From: Stagonosporopsis chrysanthemi
Taxonomy: Eukaryota > Ascomycota > Dothideomycetes > Pleosporales > Didymellaceae
NCBI GenBank assembly: GCA_022560025.1
Contig: JAFISE010000121.1
Coordinates: 31,287-95,286 of the forward strand
Length of the DNA stretch: 64,000 nucleotides
Direction: 5' to 3'
Part shown: one piece after another, positions 55,516 to 64,000 of the stretch
How positions within the stretch are numbered: position 1 is the first letter of the stretch
Layout: each line of letters opens with the position of its first letter
The notes under the pieces: generated by a model
The model's database searches: none
What the model was told of the DNA's origin: nothing
What the model saw: the letters and a program-made list of their open reading frames with translations, nothing else
Position numbers and translations under genes: made by a program

Positions 55516-58046
55516 CTTGAAATCTATAGCGTCACGCCATTGGGTCTAGGAGCCGGACAATTCTGAAGGAAGTCGTCTGATGATATACTTGCTGACATCG
55601 CCAAGATACCAAGGTAGTCTTGATATACACAAGCGTGGCCGTCCAATCAGCGTCCAGCATTTTGCCGTTGGTCCCGGTGCGTCGACAGATTAGTCTACAC
55701 CGAGTGCCCAATTGGGTGCCTGATGGGTAAGGAGCCAATGGAGGGGCTAGTAATCAGCCTCTTTGCAAAGGGAATAGCCTTGGAATAGTCTACGCTGCCG
55801 TGCAATCGTCTGGCTTGACATCCAAGGTGCAAAGTACTTGCAGGGTCGGCAGGTCTTGTAGTGGGTTTCTAGACTAATTCCCATGAACAGAGCATTATGT
55901 GACTCATGGCGTCTTATCAATCGTGTAAATGTGTACGGTGAAGGTAGGCAGTAATCAGATATCGGTCCAGTGACCCACCAAAAAAAGCCTACTGGGATCT
56001 TGGCCACCCTATCGTTGATGATAACATGGTACGAGCATTGCATTTACCTGGCCTTTAGTCCTTGGTATTATGCAGGTCGTTTGACATAGCAAGAGCCCTC
56101 GTGACTGACCATCAGTGGCTATGCGAGTGCCGTCAAACCCGCCCGGTGAAGTTTTGAGACCTGCATTCACGTCATCTGCTGCTTAGTTGTACTCACTGAT
56201 GCCCAACTTACTCTCATGCGTCTGATCGCAGACCGTGACACCAAGTCAGGCCACCAAGAACCACACCAAACCGCTCAATCCTGTATTTTGGGAGGTCGAA
56301 TGGTGTGCGCCTTGCTTCTGAATGGCTTCAGATAAGACTCTTGAATAATTTCCTACTGTTGAACGAATTTCTTGTGCCTGTCTATGGACCAACCTGTCCA
56401 AGGTTCAGGGAAAGCCGGCGTGAAATAAACATGGCAGAGATACCGGATGCTTCTGGCTTGGTTGTACTGGAAGCTGCTCCAATAGCGAAGTCATAAAGAA
56501 AAATATTCTGGCCCTGTCTATACGCTTATATCGCCACGAAGGACCTGTCAAAGACATAATCCAGATATCAAATTGTCGGCCGTGAGTGACTTGAGTTTTC
56601 CTGATCTCGCGGATAATTGACTAACTCAAGGACAACCTAGGTTGACCCAAGGGTGTGACTCTCCTGACAGCACACTTGCTCACACCCCTCAGTTCATCAT
56701 TGCATGAGATTGGAAGGGGCCTAAAGTTGAACCTCGGGGTGATGAATCAGTTTACTTCGTACGTAACCGACGATCTCCGAGCCAAAGATAGTGCATGCCA
56801 CACAACAATAAAGCCCAGATCACGAAGGCATACAAGAAGCATCTCAAACCTACAAACTCGAGAGCGATGAGACGTCTTCTCCAAACTCTTTCTCCCCCCA
56901 TAACAGCTGGTTGCGATGTTGACATAGAAGTCCGGCCAGAGACTCGAGGTCCATTACTGCCATCCGCCAGTAGCATCAACCCAGTGTCACGTCTGTACCA
57001 GATCACAGCATGTCGAAAGCTTTTCGCGCAAAGTCATTGGCGTGAACCCCACCCACTACAGTAGTAGCCCGCCACCAGCGACGAATCAGCATCCACGCAC
57101 CTCTCCTTCACGCGCGACACCCTCGCTCTCGCAGAGCCTAACACGGCGGACATGGATAGCCCTCTGCCATACTCCCATGGTCACTGCACAACGGAGTATG
57201 TATTGTACACACTGTATCCCCGACCGCATTCTGCATTCTGCATTCTGCAGGCACGAATTGCAGTTCACCTCACCCAGTCTGCGCCCCCCGTCTGCGTCCT
57301 CTTCATCCACGCGTGCCCACCCCTCCAAACACTGCAAAACACCGTGCCCCCCGTCCTGCGGCCTGTGGACGGCTGTCCGGCACGCGACGCGCTGCCGTGT
57401 CTTCCAGGCCACGGACGCAATGCCTAGTCGATACGACGGGGAGAGTGGGGCGGCCCCCAATTGCTGGAAAGCTTAAAGGGACTGCCACTGCCACTGCCAC
57501 TTCCACTGCCACTGTGGCTCAGCAGATTGTAGGTTGATGACTAAGGGTGAGTTTCACCCCTTGCCATATGGGGGGGGGGGGAATATTTTTGCTCGGTAGG
57601 CGCGTATGCCTCACGTCAGTTAAGAAGATTCGCGTGCCGTACGCATCGTCATCGCAAGCAAGTCTTTTGGGTATTGTTGATGCTACCACTCCCGCACTAC
57701 TTATCGTACACCTAGATCACCTTACATCCGTCACCTCGACACGATTATCAATCCGTATCAACCGTGTCCTCTTCTCTCGCCTCGTAACTCAGGCTTGGTC
57801 CTGACCCTGACCCTATTACCGGACCGCAACGCCTCCAGACCAGCCGCCGAACAAAGGAAAAGCAAGAGGAAAGGAAAAGAGAACAAGGCAAGGAATCTCT
57901 GTGCTCTTACAGAGCGTGGTATTCAAAAATGTACAAAAAGGAAACATGAATAGCGTCGCTCGCGAGCGCTTGTTTCGATGTAGCCTTTGGTCTAGAAGAA
58001 GGCCGGGGGATGCGGGTGCGGTGGCTGCGGTTTGACTGCACCGCTC
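55516..58046. other. Long intergenic region, simple repeats only
   Basis: 2.5 kb without a supported gene. It holds CATTCTG in three tandem copies near 57229-57250, a TGCCAC-type hexamer array at about 57480-57515, and an 11-12 nt G run near 57571-57582. The part from 57830 is probably 3' UTR of the exchanger gene. Confidence 0.45.
57480..57515. repeat. (TGCCAC)n hexanucleotide repeat
   Basis: Five to six near-identical hexamers, one with a C-to-T change. Confidence 0.8.
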
Positions 58047-59670
58047 TTAGCTGGTGGCAAAGAACCTCTGGACGAGACCGTTACCGGTGGGGTCGCCCTG
58101 GACGTTGTCGGGGTAGATGTAGAAAGCGAGCGCGATGATGGCGTAGCTGTGTTTCATTAGCACGAGTCGGAATGGGTGCGGGTTAACTACTTACGTTCCC
58201 AGACACATGGCGCCCTCGAGGTAGTTGCTCTTGCCGTCCTGGATCAGGTAGTTGACGATCAACACTGAGATGAAGAAAATGATGGTCTCGAAGCCCTGGA
58301 AATGCAGAGTCATGGGCTGGCCCATGATCCAGCCGAGAATGACGAGGAAGGGCGTGACGAAGAGCGCAATCTGCATGGAGCTGCCAATTGCAACGTTGAT
58401 GGCTAGATCCATCTTTCCCTTGTATGCGACGATGACGGCGGTGACGTGTTCGGCGGCGTTTCCGACGATGGGAATCAAGATCAGACCGACGAACGTCTTG
58501 CTGATGTGTGCGGACTCGACAATGGAATCGATGCTATTGACAAGGAATTCGGCGCAAATGGCCACAAGGACGGTGACCAGGACGAGCGCAACACCGGCAG
58601 CAACTGGGGACAGGATCTGGCCGTCCTCGTTCTCATCGTCTCCACCTTCCTGGTTCTCGACATCGGCGAAGAGAGCGTGGTGGGAGTACAGCTGGAAGTA
58701 CAGGTAGAGGATGTACAGGATGAGGAGGATGATCGAGGTGCCGTGCGACAGAAGCAGGACGTTCTTCTCGGCCTCGTGGGTGCCGCCGTTCTGCTTGTCG
58801 CCCGAGATGGTGGCGTAGAGAGTGGCGGGGATGATCAGCGAGGCGGATGCGACGGCCATCAGCGAGGACATTGTCGATGCAACGGTCTCGTTGAAGCTGC
58901 GCTCCTGCTCGCGGATGCCGCCAGCCAAGAAGCAGCAGCCGAGCACAAGCAGGATGTTGGAGAGAATGCTGCCCAGCATGCTGGCCTGGACAATGCGAAT
59001 CTCGCCCTGCTTGAGCGCAACGATGCTGACAATCAGCTCGACGGCGTTGCCAAAGGTAGCGTTCATAAGACCACCAAGCGTCTGGCCGAGCTTTGCGGAA
59101 AGCTCCTCGGTCGCAAAGGAGAGCAGCGCAGCGAGCGGGACGATGGCGATGAAGTTGAGGACGAAGACGGCGGTGGGGTTCCAGTTGAGGGCACCGGCGA
59201 TGATGCCGATGGGCACGAAGACGAGCAGGACGTTGACATAGTTGCTGACCAGCGTCGCATAGACGAGGTGCAGGAAGTGCTTGGGCAGCCTGGTGACGGC
59301 CGACTCGTCCGGGCGAGTGGTGCCAATCAACGGGGTGTGCTCAGTCGAGCCATTCTGCGGTTGCGGCATAATCGGGTCGCTGAGAGAACGAGAGCTGCCG
59401 TGGCGACCGATGCGGTGGAAGTCGCGCTTTATGTTTTCTGCCAAGTCCGATTAGCCAAGATTCGCCGAGTACCTTTGTACTATCGGAGATGGGCTGCGAC
59501 GGGAGACGATGGAGAGCGGTGGTTGCTGCGCCTGGCTGCCGAGCGGACAGGTCACAGGGTCGTAGAAGTAGGCGTGGGAGACGCTGCGTTCCAGATCAAG
59601 AGGGGTGACGAAGGCGGCAACCGGATGCGGACAGCTCTTCAGGGTGCACTTGATTGCAGGACTCACTCAT
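58047..59670 (-). CDS. Vacuolar Ca2+/H+ exchanger (CaCA family, VCX1 type)
   Basis: The main exon ends at 58195 and the last exon is 58146-58047 (intron GTAAGT...CAG, 48 nt), giving about 450 aa. Ten or eleven hydrophobic spans are visible. The two alpha-repeat signatures with the transport glutamates are GGLMNATFGNAVELIVSIVA and PIVGNAAEHVTAVIVAYKGK. An acidic loop (GGDDENEDGQ) lies between the halves, as in Vcx1/CAX. The protein loads Ca2+ into the vacuole in exchange for protons. The main frame reaches back to 59444 without an ATG before residue ~26. A CAG acceptor at about 59439 fits an upstream mini-exon consisting of ATG plus one base at 59670, before a GTGAGT donor. That start is inference; the rest is firm. 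Confidence 0.9.
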
Positions 59671-61238
59671 TGCGGTGCGGTAGACGCAGATGCCAAAGGT
59701 CGCGCGGGCGCGAGCGTCTAGCAATATATGGGTATGAGCGTGTCAGAGGCGCGCTGCTAGGTTTGAGTGCTGTAGCAGGAAGGTATGAATGCAATTGGTC
59801 AAAGAACCGGCAGAGTCAATTGCGTGCAGGTCTGAGCAATCAGCTGCGCGAAAAGTGCGGTTGAAGAATCGAAGGACGGTAGCGTGAGGGGAAGAAGGCG
59901 CAGCACCGAGACAGCCTGACTGTGTTGCTGGCTGCGTGCTGATGACGGAATGAGATGGCTGGGACCTTGCTCTGGCAAGCTTATTGCTGGCGGCCAGCAC
60001 TGCCCCAGCCAAGCGCAGAGCGGCGGGACAGCTCCACGGCGGTCCACGCTCCACTGCCCCTGGCGCCGTTGCAGAACAGTGGGTAATGGTCTGAAGACGA
60101 CTGCCCAACAGACGAAGCATTGCGCGACCGGCCGCGCACTCGCCCAAGCGCCTGCGCTGCTCGTCGCATTGCTTGTCCGGACGTCAGCTGGAGAATCGCA
60201 CGGCGCCGGGCATGCCTGGGCCCTGTGCAGGGCCGCAGCACTCATCATCCTGAGGTCGCCAAGCATGTGCTGGCCTCGAGTGCTGGCCTCGAAGCAGGCC
60301 AATCTTGCTTTGTCGATCATTGCGTGCACGGCCGCCGCGAGCAACCGCTGGCGAAACCACCAGCCATCTGCTGATGATGTGCATCATGAGGCCAATGCCA
60401 ATGCCTTATCCGGAAGGCAAATCTGCCAAGATTCGTAATCATTCGCGCACAGGAAAGCTACTTAGATTCAGCGGCTCCCTGACCGCCTCACTACATTGCC
60501 CTCTCCGTACCTCCATCAGCAGCATTGGCCCGGAGTATTTGCATCTCGCAGCTTACTATGTACGCATGGTTGCAAGGGACAGCTCAGCGCGCGTCGAGGC
60601 CGCGCCGGTGCTGCGTGCCCGAGACACGGCGGTTGTGGCTGATGGTGGGCGTGCAAGGCCATGACCTTGTACCACGTCTGCTATGCATGTTGCTGCGGTC
60701 TGCCAAGCGAAGGAGCAGTCAAGGCCCAGCCTTGGTGGTGAGCTTTTATCACTTGTCGTGCAGCATGGAAGCAGGACTGGCTTGACTGTCAGTTTCGAGC
60801 ATTTGTCTAGGTAAATGTCGTCCAGGAAGGTGTGTATTTGACTACACAATCATTGAGCTGAATGTACGTCTTGCTATGCTTCTGGTTATCGCTATACCGC
60901 ACAATTGTCAAGTCGAATTCAAGTCTTGATGTGTAGAGTGCTTCCAGGTCGTGCATCGTCAAAATGAGCACCTTCAAGCAGGCTGATGTTGACAGCACAG
61001 TGTCAAAATGACCTCTCACGTGCATGATCAAGAAGGATCGCAGGTGCACCCCGCAGTCAGCTCGGCCTCGTCACCTCCTGCCTGTCGCCTGGACGTGCCT
61101 ACTCGACGATAACACCCTGAATAACTCCTCGAGCCTGCATCTCCATCCTCCATCCTTCATCCTTCATCTCTTGATTTTCTGCTCTGCGTCCACTTCGCCT
61201 TAGTCCGCCTCGTGAGCTTTTGCTCCTCAGCCTTCGCC
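59671..61238. other. Divergent intergenic region, nothing resolved
   Basis: This holds the upstream regions of the exchanger and of the second HET gene. Open frames at 59743-60438 on both strands are compositional, with no motif. Confidence 0.4.
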
Positions 61239-63446
61239 ATGCTCAACGCAGGCTTCTGCGACCCATGCAAGACGCTGCTTTCTGGGCAGAGCGAGCCTTG
61301 TGGGACTTATGAGGACGCACAGCTCTACCTGCACCATGCGGATCCCGGTTCATTCGCCGATGCCCTTGAGCTGCAGTGCCCGTTGTGTGTACGACTAAGG
61401 ACAATCATGGGGCAGGTCACTCACCTCACAGGCACGAAGTTTCTCAGACCTCATAAGGATGCGGTGTATCTTCGAGAGAGCGTATACAAGATCAGGTTCT
61501 ATCAATATTCTGAAGATACGGGTGTCAATTCGGGTTTAGGCTCTGAAACCAAGTCTACAGAGCTTCATTTCATGAGCTCGAAAGGAAAGTAGTCCACCTC
61601 ATATAAGCTCACTGATACTAATAACGTACTCAGATATGAAATTTTGCCCCGAGCAAAAGCCACTTTCTACCAACACAGGATCGGAGTCGGCCCTCGAATT
61701 TCTGGCGTCCAGTCTCAGGGTGTGTCAGACAACACATGCTCAATGTCGACTTGCAAAGTCGTTAAGCACCGGATGGGTGCCCACGCGATTGCTTGACGTT
61801 GGCAATTCTGCCGAAGATGTGATTCGCTTACGTGGCGGCAGTGAAATCGATCAGAATAGCCCATACGTGACCTTGTCCCACTGTTGGGGAAGTTTGCAGA
61901 TAATGGTGCTAAATGCAAAGACGGAATCTTTGCTACGGCGAGAGATAGACATTCAATCATTACCAAAAACGTTCCAGGATGCCATCTTTGTTTGTCGTCG
62001 ATTTGGTCAGCGATTCATCTGGATTGACTCTCTGTAAGTGCAAACAATGCGAATGTCGTCACAGATTGTATTGATTTCTGCAGTTGCATCTTCCAGGACA
62101 GCACTGAAGATTGGGCCAAGGAATCCAGGCGCATGAGAGATGTATACAGTCACGCAGCCTTCAACATTGCCGCATCTGGCGCAGAGGATGGTCGTGCAGG
62201 ACTGTTCTTCGACCGACCATTTCCTCGGATGTGTCTTGTCCAGGTTGAAACAACCTGGAATGCAGGCTCATATCCGGAGACCGACAACGAAGAGAATGAT
62301 TTGACTGTTCCGCCCGGCACAGCCTTTCTTGGTGACTTCACTGCGGATTTTAGCGACATAGATGTGTCTCCACTCAACCAACGAGCCTGGGTAGTTCAAG
62401 AGCGTTACTTGTCACCTAGGATCATGCATTTCACCGGGGATATGCTGTACTGGCAGTGTCACGAACTTTTCGCAAACGAGCTCTACCCGGAAGGACTCGC
62501 CATTCCAAACCGCTCTGGTGATATCTACAACGTCAACCGTCTAAAGTCGGGGAGTTTTTCAAAGCGCATTTCAGCCACATTTGGAAATCTGGGGCCCGGT
62601 AATAAGCTGGTATCCCCCGTAAACCCAGATTCGTATGGTATCTACAATGACTGGCTCGGGCTCCGGACGACGTATACCCTTTGCGAAAGAACACGTGAAG
62701 AGGACATGCTGGTAGCCATAATGGGCATCACAGAAGACGTTGCTGATCTACTGTCTGTTCATATGCCCATTCAGCAAGACAATGTTCCTCTTATAACGGA
62801 AAGGAGATTCGTTGCAGGGATGTGGAAGCCACTGCTGCTGACAGAGCTGTGTTGGTGGGTTGGAAACTTCGTGGTTCCTGACAGGCCAAAGAAGTGGCGA
62901 GCCCCCACGTGGAGTTGGGCAAGCAGTAACTGCCTCATTCTACCCTCGCTCAGCTTTTTCGAATTCCGAGCTGATCTCCGGGCCAAGACACTTGGTGAAA
63001 GTGATGCTACTGAGCATTATGTGCCCTCATCGGGGGCAAAGGTGGAAGATGTGCAAGTCGAGACGGAAATGTCTGGTGAAGTTACAGGAGGCTTTTTGCG
63101 TCTCACCTGCTGTCCGTTTCATGTGAAAGTGTGCTCCAGTCCGAATGGCAGACTTGGTGGTTTCGACAACCCGTTCTCATCTGGCGCGTGCGTATATGAT
63201 GGCATGTCGTGTATAACCTTTGACAACACTCAACACAGCAAAGAGCTCCCGATCATTGCTGTTGTCATTTTCGTTTCTCAGAGGACGGCTGAAGGTCTGA
63301 TATTGCAGCTTTCGGCACAGCAACCAGATGCATACGAGCGAGTTGGCCATTTCTTTTCGTGCAGAGTCCAGGATCCGGCTGTACCTTTAGAATGGATACG
63401 GGCCAAACACGAAGCAGCGGAGTCCCAGGTCATCACCATCATCTGA
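61239..63446 (+). CDS. HET-domain protein, with probable frameshift near the exon 1/2 junction
   Basis: The start is ATG 61239 (MLNAGFCDPCKTLLSG), with a Cys pair at LQCPLCVRL. Exon 3 (62084-63446) joins exon 2 (ends 62033) across a good GTAAGT...CAG intron, giving FIWIDSL then CIFQDS, the HET core. Other core signatures are GSESALEFLASSLRVC, SPYVTLSHCWG, LPKTFQDAIFVCRRFG and LNQRAWVVQERYLSPRI. The first intron has a strong CTAAT branch and CAG acceptor at 61631-61633. The nearest donor (61589) then puts exon 2 one base out of frame with the HET core, as if a C4 run at 61647-61650 held one base too many. A weak phase-1 donor further upstream is the alternative. The gene may therefore be a pseudogene. 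Confidence 0.8.
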
Positions 63447-63727
63447 ACCTCGCTGGAAGTCCTCAGGTGCTTCCAGCTACGCACGCCCAACAATATGCAA
63501 TCCCGTCAATGTCATCAGGCCCCGAAAGACCGTTTAACACATCCATCGCACCCTCGCTCAAACAGGCAAGGTCCAGTACCCAGTCTTGCCAACCACCATT
63601 ACCCGACGATACCAAGCAAGAGATGACACGCAGGTGGAAGACATTTCCTCATCAACCTCGCCACCCACTTCTCAATCAACAACAGCCACCTCACCATCTC
63701 CACCGCCCCTCGTTTTCTCGTCGGACT

Positions 63728-63772
<45 letters not shown>

Positions 63773-63814
63773 ACCCCCCCCCCCCCCCCCCCACCCCCCC
63801 CCCCCCCCCCCCCC

Positions 63815-63866
<52 letters not shown>

Positions 63867-64000
63867 ACCACCCCCCCCCCCCCCCCCCCCCCCCCCCCCG
63901 TTTTCTCCCCGGACCCCCCCCCCCCCCCCCCCCTCAACATTCCACACCCAACACCCAGCTCCCCCTTTCCTCACGCCCCTCACGCCCCTCACGCCCCTCA
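63447..64000. other. Gene-free right end with poly-C tract
   Basis: About 280 bp of ordinary sequence, then the C-homopolymer tract and a short CTCACGCCC tandem repeat at the very end (about 63973-64000). No TTAGGG/CCCTAA telomere repeat is present. Confidence 0.6.
63727..63933. repeat. Near-pure poly-C low-complexity tract
   Basis: About 200 bp of C broken only by single A or T bases and one short interruption near 63900-63914. It is either a real simple repeat or an assembly/basecalling artefact. Confidence 0.9.

Noticed and set aside
58446..59864. 472-codon plus-strand frame across the Ca2+/H+ exchanger
   Set aside because: Antisense shadow of the well-identified exchanger; composition reflects the complementary strand.
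63599..63992. Poly-Gly frames on the minus strand
   Set aside because: Produced by the poly-C tract, not genes.
63973..64000. Possible telomere at the right end
   Set aside because: The repeat is CTCACGCCC, not the fungal TTAGGG/CCCTAA unit.

Overview
This window comes from a filamentous ascomycete (Pezizomycotina). The evidence is intron size (about 45-60 nt, with GTRNGT donors, CTRAC-like branch points and CAG acceptors), HET-domain genes, an LIS1/PAC1 and XMAP215-family pair, an Argonaute, a GC-balanced gene space, and one short AT-rich island of the kind left by repeat-induced point mutation. A Dothideomycete is my best guess, but that is inference. Gene boundaries below were built by hand from reading frames and splice signals. 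Every join called confident keeps the reading frame.

Layout, left to right. 0-6 kb: a partial gene leaving the left edge, a conserved protein of unknown function whose frame continues past a stop, a small conserved plus-strand protein, and an unresolved region at 4.1-6.3 kb. 6.3-11.3 kb: a head-to-head pair, PAC1/LIS1 (minus) and a TOG-domain microtubule polymerase of the Stu2/Alp14 type (plus), with about 750 bp between the two starts. 12-13.5 kb: a small ORF and the AT-rich island. 13.8-20.2 kb: a Btz-domain protein and a PNUTS-like PP1 regulator, both minus. 21.2-23.5 kb: SLY1 with six exons. 24.6-29.8 kb: a HET-domain gene and a four-exon universal stress protein gene. 30.7-36.3 kb: mitochondrial ribosomal protein uS7m and an Argonaute, divergent. 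37.1-38.9 kb: an unrecognised membrane protein with a coiled coil. 40.6 kb: an intron-containing tRNA-Leu(CAA).

41.3-49.7 kb is rich in secreted products (a six-hairpin glycosidase-like protein, a small secreted protein and a GH31 alpha-glucosidase) around a cytosolic MDP-1 type phosphatase. 50.4-55.5 kb carries NCS6 (tRNA thiolation) with an unusual insert, a PLP serine/threonine dehydratase, and a membrane-anchored PLL-type lectin propeller. 58-59.7 kb holds a vacuolar Ca2+/H+ exchanger. 61.2-63.4 kb holds a second HET gene with a probable frameshift. The last few hundred bases are an almost pure poly-C tract.

Most genes are ordinary housekeeping loci and do not form one pathway. The points most worth a second look are two reading frames that continue past in-frame stops, a GC-AG intron in PAC1, an Argonaute with an N-terminal RGG tandem repeat whose splice donor also encodes a stop codon, a tethered PLL lectin, the NCS6 insert, the membrane protein with no recognisable family, and the damaged HET gene. 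I found no CRISPR array, no intact transposon, and no clear undescribed multi-gene system.
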